A DNA stretch of 64,000 nt from Procambarus clarkii (taxonomy: Eukaryota > Arthropoda > Malacostraca > Decapoda > Cambaridae). The stretch is taken from positions 6,882,051 through 6,946,050 of the forward strand of contig NC_091180.1 of assembly GCF_040958095.1 (NCBI RefSeq), written 5' to 3'. This document shows positions 21,116 to 31,979 of this stretch, piece after piece (positions within the stretch are counted from its first letter, which is position 1; every line of letters starts with the position of its first letter). The notes below the pieces were generated by a model that was not told where the DNA came from, ran no database searches, and saw only the letters and a program-made list of their open reading frames with translations. The translations under genes were made by a program, and so were the position numbers.

Positions 21116-24100
21116 TATGTAGCACCATCAAATGCGCAAAATAATCAGAGGGCGCTAAATATCACCAAGGATGCCAATACGAGAACAAAAACGCATAAGG
21201 CGAACAATATCAAAAGTATCCGAGTCACCAAGAATTCTATTGAGGGACAGGTGACCGGGAGGGGCGGTCGGAAAGCAAGTCCTGGAAGTCAGGACATTCA
21301 AGAAGGACATGCACGACCGTAAGAGGGACAATGCAACTAGGACAATAAGGAGCAGGGCGGCGCTCCATCAAGTGACCATGGGTTAAGCGAGTATGACCAA
21401 TACGCAACCTCGCCAGAGCTGTTTCCCACCGCCGGTTACGGTGGAAGGAGGACGGCCACGAGGAAACACAACATTTAAGAGTACGTAGCTTGTTACCAGT
21501 AACAGACAACCAAGAAGCCTGTCAACGGGTAAGGACGGAGGAATGGATAACCGGGTAAAAGTCGGAATACGGAATGCCTTTACGAGAGATGGGACAAGAG
21601 CGGACAGCTTCCTTGGCGGCAGCATCCGCACGCTCATTTAAAGACACACCAATATGGCTGGGAATCCAACAAAACTCAACCGACTTAAATTTACTGTGAA
21701 CAAGAAACAGCCAATGCTGGATCTCGACAACTACTGGATGAACCGGATTAAAGGACCCGAGAGCCATGAGGGCACTACGAGAGTCAACAACAACTACAAA
21801 GGAAGACTGACAACGAGAAAGCAGGAGACGAAGAGCATAGAGAATAGCATAAAGTTCCGCTGTAAAGATGCTAGTCTCCGGAGGTAAGCGACACATATAA
21901 GTGCGATCAGGAAAAACAACAGAGTAGCCAACACCGTCCGCCGACTTAGACCCATCGGTGGAGACAGAAACGGAGCGGGAGTGAGAAGAAAAGTGCTCAA
22001 GGAAAAGGCGTTTTAGAACCGTAGGAGGGGTAAAAGCTTTAGTGATACGGGTCAAGGAAGTACAAAACCGCGGAAGCGGGACTCTCCATGGGGGCAAAGA
22101 AGGAACAACACGAGGAGAAACATTAGAAATATGAACGGAAAGAGAATCCTGGAGGCGAGATAACCGGACAGAAAGAGGGAGGTGGTGAAGAGGAACAGGA
22201 ACCGCAGGAGGGTAAAAGTTAAAGCACGACAGAGGCGAGAGGAAGGATGTTGTAAGGACCGCGCAAGATAGCGAAGACAGTAGCGATCACGGCGGTCCTG
22301 GAGAGACAGGGAGCCAGTGTCAACATACAAGCTAAGGACGGGAGTCGAACGAAAGGCACCAGAACTGAGGCGCAACCCAGTATAGTGCAAAGCATCAAGA
22401 CGGCGAAGAGTAGAAGGAGATGCAGACGAGTAAGCAGGGCACCCATAATCGAGCTTAGACAGGACGAGAGAGGAATGTAAAGCAAGGAGAGTGCGCCTAT
22501 CTGCCCCCCAAGAAGTATGGGACAAGACCCGAAGGAGGGTAAGGGCCTTAGAGCACTCAACACGGAGGTAAGAGATATGGGGAGACCAAGACAAACGAGT
22601 GTCAAGGAATAACCTCAAAAGCTTCGCGGAATCTTTGTATTCAAGGGGATGACCATAAAGTGACAAAGAGGGACGAAGAACGACCCGTTTCCGCGTAAAA
22701 GTCATGGCACAAGTCTTAGAAGTAGAGAACTTGAAGCCATGATCGGTGGCCCAAGACGACACGGCATCAATTGCAAGTTGAAGCCGGCGTTGAAGGAGAG
22801 GCGAATCATCACCCTGACAGCATAGGGTAAGATCATCGACATAGAGAGCGGAGAAGACACCTGAAGGAAGAGAGGAAAGAAGACCATTGAGGGCAACTAG
22901 AAAAAGAGTAGTGCTCAAAACGCTACCCTGGGGCACACCTTCGTATTGCTGAAAAGAGGCAGAGAGAGCGGTACCAAGGCGCACCCGAAAGGAACGACGG
23001 GAGAGGAAGCTGCGGAGAAAGAGAGGGAGATGACCACGAAGGCCAAAAGAATGAAGTTGAGATAGAATATGATATCGCCAAGTGGTGTCGTAAGCCTTTT
23101 CCAGGTCAAAAAGGACGGCAACAACGGAGGTCTTCGCAGCAAAAGCAATACGAATATAGACCTCCAAGTTCACCAGGACATCTGTCGTGCTGCGGCACTT
23201 GTGGAAACCAAATTGAGAAGGGGAGAGGAGGTGATGGTGTTCCAGGAACCACATCAGACGAACGTTAACCATACGTTCAAAGAGTTTGCAGACACAACTT
23301 GTGAGAGCAATAGGGCGAAAGTCCTTAGGGGAAGTACCCAGAGACCCCGGTTTGCGAACAGGGAGGACAACGGCATCGAGCCAGTCCTCAGGGACTGACG
23401 ACGACTCCCAGATCCGATTATACAGAGTCAGTAAATACTGAGACGTGCACGGAGGGAGATGGCGAAACATCTCATAATGAATACCATCGGAGCCTGCCGC
23501 CGTAGAACCGCAGAGGGCCAGGGCAGAACGAAGTTCAGAGAGAGAGAAGGGTTCATTATAGGGAAGCTGAAGACGAGTGCAGAAATCTAAAGGACGAGAC
23601 TCAAGGACAGGTTTACGAAGAAGAAAAGATTGGGGAAGATGAAGACCAGAGCTAACAGAAGAAAAGTGGGAACCCAGTACGGAAGCGACCTGCAACGGGT
23701 CCGCCACAAGAGTATCATGGAGGTGAAGGACCGGTGAAACATCGGGAACGAACTTACCCGCAATCTTGCGGATGCGCTTCCAGATCTGGGCCAGAGGAGT
23801 TTCGGACGTAAGTGATGAGACATAAGATGCCCAACATTCACGTTTAGCCGTAAGGATGGCCCTACGGGCCACCGCACTCGCTTTCCGAAAGAAAAGAAAA
23901 GAATCAGTCGTCTGCCTACGGCGGTGCCTCTTCCAGGCTGCACGCTTACAGCGGACAGCCCGAGCACAGTCCGCATTCCACCAGGGAACGCACTTCCGTG
24001 GACCCCGAGAGGAAGAGCGAGGAATAGAGCGGAGGGCAGCGTTGAAGATAGTGTCATGAAAAAGGAGGAGAACGCGAGAGAGAGGCAGAAGGGAGAGGTC

Positions 24101-24890
24101 AGAGAGAGTAGCACTGAGGGTAAATAGGGTCTAGTCCGCCTTAGCAAACTGCCACCTAGGGAAAGAGAGGGAAGGGCGAAAAGAGAAAAAGGAAACAAGG
24201 ATGGGGAAATGATCACTTCCATGGAGGTCATCAAGAACCTGCCACGTGAAATCTAAGTAAAGAGAAGAAGAGCAGAGAGAAAGTTCAAGACAAGAAAGGG
24301 TGCGAGTTCGAGAGTCCAAATGAGTGGGCTCACCAGAATTCAGAAGAGACAGGGAAGAAGAGAGGAGAAACGGTTCAAGAAGGCGACCCTGGGTATTCGT
24401 CAGAACGTCACCCCAAAGAGAATGACGACAATTGAAGTCACCCAGCAGGAGCACAGGCTCCGGCAAGGAGTCTAGGAGGTGTTTCAAATCAGGAAGAGAA
24501 AGCGGGACACTCGGGGGGAGATAAATGGAACAAACTGTGTACCATTTCCCCACAAAGATACGAGCAGCAGAACAATGGAGAGGCGAAGGAAAAAGTAAAG
24601 GAACAAAGGGAACATCAGCACGAATCAAAAGAGCAGAAGAATTACAAGCCCCAGCAACAGCTGGGGGGGGGGGAGAGAAAGGAATAGCCACGAAAACGAC
24701 CAGGACGAGCACCAAGCATCGGCTCCTGGAGACAGACACAAAGGGGCGAAAACCGCGAAATCAGAAGTTGGAGTTCGAGGAAATTGGCGTAATAACCTCG
24801 AACGTTCCATTGAAGAATGGACAACGACGAGAAGAGAAAGGACAAAAACAGAGAACAAGGAAGAAACAAAGGCGAAAGAGCAACAGAGCA
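21116..24890 (-). pseudogene. LINE copy A ORF2 (APE-RT-RNase H), frameshifted
   Basis: The endonuclease begins LQWNVRGYYANFLEL (about 24810), with LLGDFNCRHSLWGD and HGSDHFPI catalytic segments. RT (22052-23872) includes KDFRPIALTSCVCKLFERM, LFDLEKAYDTTWR, GVPQGSVLS and active site LYVDDL (YVDD in place of the commoner YADD). RNase H (21522-22097) shows the acidic residues in STDGSKS, FTAELYAIL and VVDSRSALMAL, and SHIGVSLNERADAAAKEA. Then comes RIGHTRLTHGHL ... CPSC ... HVLLECPDF, a zinc-binding tail. Breaks: a frameshift at the G-run near 24661; a TAG near 24133 where copy C has TGG; and a one-base loss near 22210 (GGAGGG where copies B and C have GGAGGGG) that separates RT from RNase H. 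Confidence 0.85.
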
Positions 24891-24892
24891 CG

Positions 24893-26872
24893 TTAAAGAA
24901 TATCAGGGTCAGCAAAGTCAGGGTTAGGGGGCATAGGTAAACTGAGCAAAGACGGAGGGAAGGAAACGGGAGAACAGAGCAGAGGTGGGCGGGCAGGGTC
25001 CGGAGGAGGAGGAGGAGGAGGAAGAGGAGGAGACAACGGAGAGGAGCAGTCAAGGACAGCAGCAGGAAGAGGGGGGGGGGTAGAAAGAGGGGAGCGTACC
25101 TCAGCAAGGGCAGCAACCGAGAGGGAAGCGGGGGCTAAAGAAACCTCCGTAGCAGGAACAGGGGGCGCAACCACCGAAATGGGAGGGGAAGGAGCGAGAG
25201 AGGCAGAAGTAGGGGCCAAGGAAGAAAGCGAAACCTTCTTACCCGCCGGGGAGGAGGAAGGAGAGGAGCCAGGCTTACGCTTCTGACTTAAAGAGACAGG
25301 TGTCCCAGCAACCACGTACTGGGCAACAGATTCTAGCGTCTCAACAGGAGAAGCTGAACGAGAGCACACATGACGGCCGTTCGGAGAGCGATGGACATCA
25401 GCCCGCACCGACAGGCGGCGGGGAGAGTCAAGATACGGAGGGGAAGGATGGGAAGGAGGAACGGAGGAAGACGAGGAAGAAGACACAGGAGACACGACAG
25501 ACCGGGTAGAAAGAAGGGGAACCCCAGACAGAGGACCAGGAGGTGGATCCTTCGGGACGGAACCCAAAGGAACAGAGGAGGGGGTAGTGGGCGTATCAGG
25601 GTCCAAGGCCCGGAAACGGTTGTGAGTCTGAGGAAGGCGGGAAGGACGAGGAGAGGAAGAGCGCAACACGCGAGCATAAGAGATATTAGCATAAGGCGGG
25701 AGCCGGTGAACCTGGCGTCTCGCCTCAGGAAAAGATAAACGCTCCCGCTGCTTCAAGTTGAGGACGGCTGCCTCAAGCTTATAATGGACACACGCACGGG
25801 AGAAGGTAGGATGGGCCTCACCGCAGTTGAGGCAATGAGCCCGGGGAGAAGTGCACTCCGACTTAGAGTGACCTTCGCCACCACACAAAGGACAGAGAGA
25901 GACAGTCCCAGAGCAGCGGAGGGCACCATGCCAAAACCTCCAGCACTTGTTAGAGCCTAGGAGAAGGAATGTACTCCTGGATAGAGCACCTGGCACCAGC
26001 AAGAATGACAGAGGGTGGAAGGGTCCGACCATCAAAGGTAATCTTCACAACCCGAAGAAATTGACGGCGAATACCACGAGGGGGACGAGTAAACGTGTCC
26101 ACCGAATAGAATGGTCCTGGGCATCAAGGATGTGTCGAATATCGTCGTGGCAGTCTCGCAGATACCGAACACCGGTCGCAACATGGGGCGGGAGGAGAAT
26201 AGTGCCAAGACTGGCGTTAAACTGAGTGTTCTTTGAGACCTGAACAGGGGTCTCGCCAAGGCAGGATAAGGCAGCCAAGCGGGAAGCTGCATCCTGAGAA
26301 GGAGCTGCAACAACACGTGTACCAAGACGAGTGGGGTTAAAGGTAACAGAGGCATCAACGGAATCAATGAGATGTCGATGGAGGGAGAAATCATCAGGAG
26401 GTGCAGAATCAAGAGGGAGGAGATCAAAATATTTGGCTCATGAAGCAGGACCAAACAAGGCTTGATAGGTATCAGAACGGGATGGAATCGAGCAAGGGCG
26501 GCCGTGACGAGGACGGCGTTGAGAACCCCCAGAGAGAGAGGGGTTAAAAGGCGCAGTAGTTACAACTAGAGATGGAGCCACGTCAGGGAACGAGGTAGTC
26601 ACCACTGGGGGCTTGGGGCTCGATCTAACCACAGAGGAGGGAGGGGAGCCGAGGGGAGGAGTCAGAGAGGCCAAAGGAGGAGCAAGGTCGGGACCCAAAG
26701 CAGTGGAGGCAACAGAGCCCGATCTTCCAACATGGACCGACTCGGGGGCTTGGTCGCCCACCCCACGAGCCTGAGAAGGTAAAGGAGAAACAGTAGAAAC
26801 AGTATATATCATCGCTACGAAAAAGAAACATTCATTCACGAATGTGCTCCCACACCCACCATGGAGCCACAA
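24893..26872 (-). pseudogene. LINE copy A ORF1 (gag-like RNA-binding protein), broken
   Basis: Order on the minus strand: a Pro/Ser-rich N-terminus (QARGVGDQAPES near 26760), YQALFGPAS then an in-frame TGA (26438-26440), AKYFDLLPLDSAPPDD, GETPVQVSKN, the zinc-knuckle region CWRFWHGALRC / CPLCGGEGHSKSEC / CLNCGEAHPTFSRAC (about 25800-25945), the basic segment RERLSFPEARRQVHRLPP, and a long Pro/Ser/Val-rich C-terminus. Such ORF1 proteins bind element RNA and assist target-primed reverse transcription. The frame breaks at the TGA and again near 26045, between the RRM-like region and the knuckles. Copy C has a TGA at the identical codon. Confidence 0.8.
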
Positions 26873-27010
26873 TTAGAGGCAGGACACCCAACAAGAAGCT
26901 ATCGCCGATCTTGCCGGGGCCTCCTAGGGGTGCGTCGTGAGTATACGCCCCACAAACGCCACCTTAAGAACCGACAGTCCGTCGAGATTGGGTTCAGTGA
27001 CGAAAGGGGG

Positions 27011-27024
27011 AATGACAATATAAG
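27011..27024. other. Target-site duplication of copy B, left
   Basis: AATGACAATATAAG, repeated at 29384-29397. Confidence 0.8.
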
Positions 27025-29383
27025 TAAGTAAGTAATTATGAAAAGAAGGCACCAAACCGGGAAGGCTATGTAGCACCATCAAATGCGCAAAATAATCAGA
27101 GGGCGCTAAATATCACCAAGGATGCCAATACGAGAACAAAAACGCATAAGGCGAACAATATCAAAAGTATCAGAGTCACCAAGAATTCTATTAAGGGACA
27201 GGTGACCGGGAGGGGCGGTCTTAAAGCAAGACACACGCTCGTCCTGGAAGTCAGGACATTCAAGAAGGACATGCACGACCGTAAGAGGGACAATGCAACT
27301 AGGACAATAAGGAGCAGGGCGGCGCTCCATCAAGTGACCATGGGTTAAGCGAGTATGGCCAATACGCAACCTCGCCAGAGCTGTTTCCCACCGCCGGTTA
27401 CGGTGGAAGGAGGATGGCCATGAGGAAACAACATTTAAGAGTACGTAGTTTGTTACCAGTAACAGACAACCAAGAAGCCTGCCAACGGGTAAGGACGGAG
27501 GAATGGATAACCGGGTAAAAGTCGAAATAAGGAATACCTTTACGAGAGATGGGACAAGAGCGGACAGCTTCCTTGGCGGCAGCATCTGCACGCTCATTTA
27601 AAGACACACCAATATGGCTGGGAACCCAACAAAACTCAACCGACTTAAATTTACTGTGAACAAGAAACAGCCAATGCTGGATCTCGACAACTACTGGATG
27701 AACCGGATTAAAGGACCCGAGAGCCATGAGGGCACTACGAGAGTCAACAACAACTACAAAGGAAGACTGACAACGAGAAAGCAGGAGACGAAGAGCATAG
27801 AGAATAGCATAAAGCTCCGCTGTAAAGATGCTAGTCTCCGGAGGTAAGCGACACATATAAGTGCGATCAGGAAAAACAACAGAGTAGCCAACACCGTCCG
27901 CAGACTTAGACCCATCGGTGAAGACAGAAACGGAGCGGGAGTGAGAAGAAAAGTGCTCAAGGAAAAGGTGTTTTAGAACCGTAGGAGGGGTAAAAGCTTT
28001 AGTGATACGGGTCAAGGATGTTCAAAACCGCGGAAGAGGGACTCTCCACGGGGGCCAAGAAGGAACAACACGAGGAGAAACATTAGAAATACGAACGGAA
28101 AGAGAGTCCTGTAGGCGAGATAACCGGACAGAAAGAGGGAGGTGGTGAAGAGGAAGAGGAACAGGAACCGCAGGAGGGGTAAAAGTTAAAGCACGACAGA
28201 GGCGAGAGGAAGGATGTTGTAAGGACCGCGCAAGATAGTGAAGACATTAGCGATCACGGCGATCTTGGAGAGACAGGAAGCCAGTGTCAACGAACAAGAT
28301 AAGGACGGGAGTCGAACGAAAGGCACCAGAACTGAGGCGCAACCCAGTATGGTGCAAAGCATCAAGACGGTGAAGAGTAGAAGGAGAAGCAGACGAGTAA
28401 GCAGGGCAACCACAATCGAGCTTAGACAGGACGAGAGAGGAATGTAAAGCAAGGAGAGTGCGCCTATCTGCCCCCCAAGAAGTATGGGACAAGACCCGAA
28501 GGAGGGTAAGGGCCTTTGAGCACTCAACACGGAGGTAAGAGATATGGGGAGACCAAGACAAACGAGTGTCAAGGAATAACCCCAAAAGCTTCGCGGAATC
28601 TTTGTACTCAAGGGGATGACCATAAAGTGACAAAGAGGGACGAAGAACGACCCGTTTCCGCGTAAAAGTCATGGCACAAGTCTTAGAAGTAGAGAACTTG
28701 AAGCCATGATCGGTGGCCCAAGACGACACGGCATCAATTGCAAGTTGAAGCCGGCGCTGAAGGAGAGGCGAATCATCACCCTAACAGCAAAGGATAAGAT
28801 CATCGACATAGAGAGCGGAGAAGACACCTGAAGGAAGAGAGGAAAGAAGACCATTGAGGGCAACCAGAAAAAGAGTAGTGCTCAGAACACTACCCTGGGG
28901 CACACCTTCGTATTGCTGAAAAGAGGCAGAGAGAGCGGCACCAAGGCGCACCCGAAAGGAACGACGAGAGAGGAAGCTGCAGAGAAAGAAAGGGAGACGA
29001 ACACGAAGGCCAAAAGAATGAAGTTGAGATAGAATATGATAACGCCAAGTGGTGTCGTAAGCCTTTTCCAGGTCAAAAAGGACGGCAACAACGGACGTCT
29101 TCGCAGCAAAAGCAATACGAATATAGACCTCCAACGTTCACCAGGACATCTGTCGTGCTGCGGCACTTGCGGAAACCAAATTGAGAAGGGGAGAGGAGGT
29201 GATGGTGTTCCAGGAACCACATCAGACGAACGTTAACCATACGTTCAAAGAGTTTGCAGACACAACTTGTGAGGGCAATAGGGCGAAAGTCCTAAGGGGA
29301 AGTACCCACAGACCCCGGTTTGCGAACAGGGAGGACAACGGCATCGAGCCAGTCCTCAGGGACTGATGACGACTCCCAGATCC
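27025..29383 (-). mobile_element. I/Nimb-like LINE copy B (5' truncated, nested in copy A)
   Basis: Second copy of the same family on the same strand. It ends 3' with the TTAC-repeat tail (plus-strand TAAGTAAGTAAGTAATTATG) and is 5' truncated inside RT at the point equivalent to about 23415 in copy A (after ACTCCCAGATCC). AATGACAATATAAG flanks it on both sides (27011-27024 and 29384-29397), a 14-bp target-site duplication whose last bases could also belong to the TAAG tail. Joining the flanks restores the 5' UTR seen uninterrupted in copy C at about 37770. It is therefore younger than copy A. Confidence 0.88.
27100..29383 (-). pseudogene. LINE copy B ORF2 fragment (RT and RNase H)
   Basis: RT from mid-fingers to thumb (LFDLEKAYDTTWR, EGVPQGSVLS, LYVDDL) followed by RNase H (FTDGSKSADGVGYS, FTAELYAIL, SHIGVSLNERAD) and the zinc tail RIGHTRLTHGHL ... 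HVLLECPDF. Several frameshifts split it, for example near 28790 where the stop-containing CCTAACAG replaces CCTGACAG, and near 28015. No endonuclease and no ORF1, as expected for a 5'-truncated insertion. Confidence 0.8.
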
Positions 29384-29397
29384 AATGACAATATAAG
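29384..29397. other. Target-site duplication of copy B, right
   Basis: AATGACAATATAAG, identical to 27011-27024. Confidence 0.8.
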
Positions 29398-29715
29398 GTT
29401 CCCCTCGCTCTTGATGTTGGGTACTCCAGTTCTACGGGTGCAAGAGTATGCCTCCTCAAGCACCCGGGTATCAAAATAGAAGAAGTCCAAAGGAACAACC
29501 AAAACAAGCAAAAGGTTGACAGGAAACGGCAAGCAGATAGGAGAAGAGAGGGGAGAAAAACGAAACAGAAGGAAAAGGAAAAGTTGCTCAGCACAATTGG
29601 AGAGGACGGCAGCAGGAGCACAAGGCCACAAAAGGACAGAGGACTGTCCCAAGGAGCATCACACTCCAGCAGCCGCCCACTAAGCCCCCGTCCCGGCATC
29701 AACGAGCTGAGCGGG
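29398..29715 (-). mobile_element. 5' UTR continuation of LINE copy A
   Basis: Matches 37780-38107 upstream of copy C ORF1 over its length (for example TTCTACGGGTGCAAGAGTAT and CAGCAGCCGCCCAC). Its presence next to both near full-length copies and absence from copy B identifies it as element 5' sequence. Confidence 0.7.
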
Positions 29716-29734
29716 GAGGGGGGGGGGGGGGGGA

Positions 29735-30130
29735 AACAACGCCTGAGACAGCTTGTGAAACGGTGCAGAAGTAACATCGATGCCGAAAGCAAGCTGTAGC
29801 GGCTCTGCCAGCATCAAACGATATGAGGCGACAGTATTCTGCGTAACATGACGGTCCTGAAACAGCCATGAGAGAAAGGACAAGACCACCTTAACAGAAA
29901 GCAAAGTACACATATGAAGAGACAAAAAGAAACGGAAGGACTGCCAGGAAACTTCATACTGCCTCCGAGACGAAGCACGCAGGTGAGACACCATTAATGA
30001 AGCCACCTGATCACCATACAGATGGTGATAGACTCGAGTCAAAAACACCAGATGTGAAGACTTGAGAAGATCGAACCAGCCACATAACAGACCAGACCGA
30101 TCTGGTGAAAGAGGCGGAGCCGCGGGAAAA
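29735..30130 (-). pseudogene. D1 tyrosine recombinase N-terminal (core-binding) part
   Basis: In a frame running to the G-run: YGDQVASLMVSHLRASSRRQ, YEVSWQSFRFFLSL, VVLSFLSWLFQ and NTVASYRLMLAEPLQLAFGI. This is the SAM-like core-binding domain of DIRS recombinases (RQYEVSW signature). The catalytic half with the Arg-His-Arg-Tyr residues is absent, lost at the LINE junction. Confidence 0.75.
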
Positions 30131-30239
30131 CTTCTGGGTTCGGACACCGAGCAAGCAGTGCCTGAAATGAAGGCTGGGCCGGCCACCAAGGAGCCAAGAG
30201 GACTACTCTCCCCTGGTAAGTCTCCAAACGAGCTAGGAT

Positions 30240-31230
30240 CTGGAGCAACAGCTGAACCGGGGGTGAAGAGGTACAGATAACCCAAACCTCGACCAGTCCT
30301 GCCAAAAAGCATCGACCCCGACGGCCTCGTAGTCAGGGAAGGGCGCCACGTATACCAGGAGGCGCCTCGACCACCCTGACATGAAGAGGTCCATCTTTGG
30401 GAGCCTGTACATCCGGCAGAGCCAACTGAATGAGTCGGTGTCGACTGTCCATTCTGTGGACAAGGGAATGAACCGAGACAGGCCATTCGCCAGGATGTTA
30501 GTCTCCCCCTGAAAGTTAACCGCCAGGAGAGCCAAACCCCAAGTACTCAGCAGACAAGTCACCCAAAGCGACCAGCTCCAGAGAGCCAAGGACCACATCG
30601 AAATGCAATGAATGGCAATGAACCACCGGGAAGCAGTCCGAATGGAGCCTGATCATTGATCCGCGAGCTATCCAAACCCTCAGAAGCAACTTCCACACTG
30701 CCGCGAACTCCCGCACTATGCTGTGGGCCCAATGGAAGGATAGAACCAACCACTCCTGGCCGGCCTGGTGAGCACTGGTTACAAGGCCCCAGTCAAGAGA
30801 CGATGTGCCTGTGAACACATCGAGCAAGGGCTTGGGTAGGCGCCAAAGCACTGAACCCCCCAAAAAACGAAGAGAAAGCCGGCGATCAGAACCCAGCAGC
30901 AGTAGAGCCCAGCGATCGCAAGAGAGGCAGATGAGACGTTCCCAAAGGAACCAGAACAGCCGACGAAGTCAAACCCTACCCGGCAGAGAGACCATCACAA
31001 TAAAGTTTAGGTTCCCACACAAACTCTCGAGCAACCGCCGAGTGACCCAGGAGCCCCCAGAAACAAGTGAAGGTGGGAGCGCAGCCGAAGCAAAGACTCC
31101 AGAGGGAGAGACAAGGAAGTGGTCCGAGAGTCCCACACAAGACCCAGCCAAGTCCGAACCTGAGAGGGATCCAGATGGGACTTCCACCAGTTCTTCGGTT
31201 CAAGACTGAAGCCTGCAGGCCAAGAGTGCA
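30240..31230 (-). pseudogene. D1 reverse transcriptase end and RNase H
   Basis: SHLDPSQVRTWLGLVWDSRT (about 31120-31180) is the end of a DIRS-type RT. RNase H follows with LLDVFTGTSSLDWG (the first catalytic Asp in DVF), REFAAVWKLLLR, the NGLSRFIPLSTEW block near 30470, and DLFMSGWSRRLLVYVAPFPD then VGVDAFWQDWSRFG near 30330-30400. The reading frame shifts several times, so no product is made. Confidence 0.75.
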
Positions 31231-31373
31231 CAAGTCTTCAGCTAGTAGTGCAGCCGAAAGGGAGGGAACCTGCATGTAAAGCAGCACCACGCCAACATCC
31301 CGCAGAAGGGTAGGGGTGAACAAATACGCATTGCGGTGCTCGAAGTTACCCCCCAGGTAAACCTGGACCACCG

Positions 31374-31925
31374 TCAGCACCATGCGCCACTCAAGCGTGC
31401 AGGTACGACAGAAAGTACTGCAAGCATCCAAAGACAACACAGGTAGTCCACTAGCCAGAACAACTCCGGAACCTCATAACGAACCCAGTAGGGAGATGAA
31501 GACCCAAACCTGAATGAAGATGGATCCATTATAGAGGCATAATCTGGGAGGTAAGCTGCAATGGCAGCCTGACGCTTCAAAGCCAGAAGCAGGAGGGGAA
31601 GGGGGGCCAGAATGTACCACAGCAGGGAAAGAACGAGTGGGTGCGGACTGAACCAATGCCAAAGCGACCAACACTCCCAAGTCTGGATCCCTATAAGCAA
31701 AATGGGGCAGCCTCGGGGATTCCGGGTTAGCAATCAAACTAGCATGTTGCAGTAACCTATACCTAGCATGTAGCACCTAAACTGCCTGCACCCGGATATT
31801 CATCAGTGGACTGGGTGAACTGAGTCACTAACAAGCAACAAAACTCGCAGGACTCTAGGTCAAAAGTGTTACCAACCCAACAGGCAGCATGACGGAGGCA
31901 TACACAGTGAGTGTCACCCTAAGAC
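31374..31925 (-). pseudogene. D1 gag N-terminal region
   Basis: Minus-strand frames read CLRHAACWVGNTFDLESCEF near 31840-31910, a zinc-finger-like start shared with the copies near 54100, 57000 and 60760, then DYASIMDPSSFRFGSSSPYW and VRYEVPELFWL near 31470-31550. The shared DYAS(I/L)MD and YEVPE blocks with 55800-55900 show these are homologous gag segments. Multiple frame breaks. Confidence 0.65.
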
Positions 31926-31979
31926 AAGTAAGTAATTAATTATCAAAAAAAAGGCACCAAACCGGGAAGGCTATGTAGC

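Larger units (their letters stand above)
21070..29715 (-). mobile_element. I/Nimb-like LINE copy A (near full length, interrupted by copy B)
   Basis: Minus-strand non-LTR retrotransposon: 5' UTR (29398-29715 and 26873-27024), ORF1 with CCHC knuckles, ORF2 with APE endonuclease, RT, RNase H and a C-terminal zinc motif, then a 3' end carrying TTAC repeats (plus strand AAGTAAGTAAGTAA at about 21071). APE plus a downstream RNase H indicates the I-type group (I, Nimb, Loa); clade assignment is inference. Copy B splits the 5' UTR at 27024/29398. Several inactivating changes are listed under the ORFs. The right flank is DIRS recombinase sequence, the left flank a CR1/L2-like tail. Confidence 0.85.
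29716..31925 (-). mobile_element. DIRS-like retrotransposon remnant D1
   Basis: Minus-strand remnant in the order gag start, RT end, RNase H, tyrosine-recombinase start. DIRS elements use a tyrosine recombinase in place of a DDE integrase. The middle of gag and most of RT are missing and many frameshifts exist. A G-run of 16 marks the left boundary against LINE copy A. On the right it is cut by LINE copy C, beyond which DIRS terminal sequence continues at 38108. Confidence 0.8.

Noticed and set aside
24893-26035. Pro/Ser-rich cytoskeletal (formin-like) protein
   Set aside because: The same frame contains CCHC knuckles and sits upstream of the LINE ORF2, so it is LINE ORF1.
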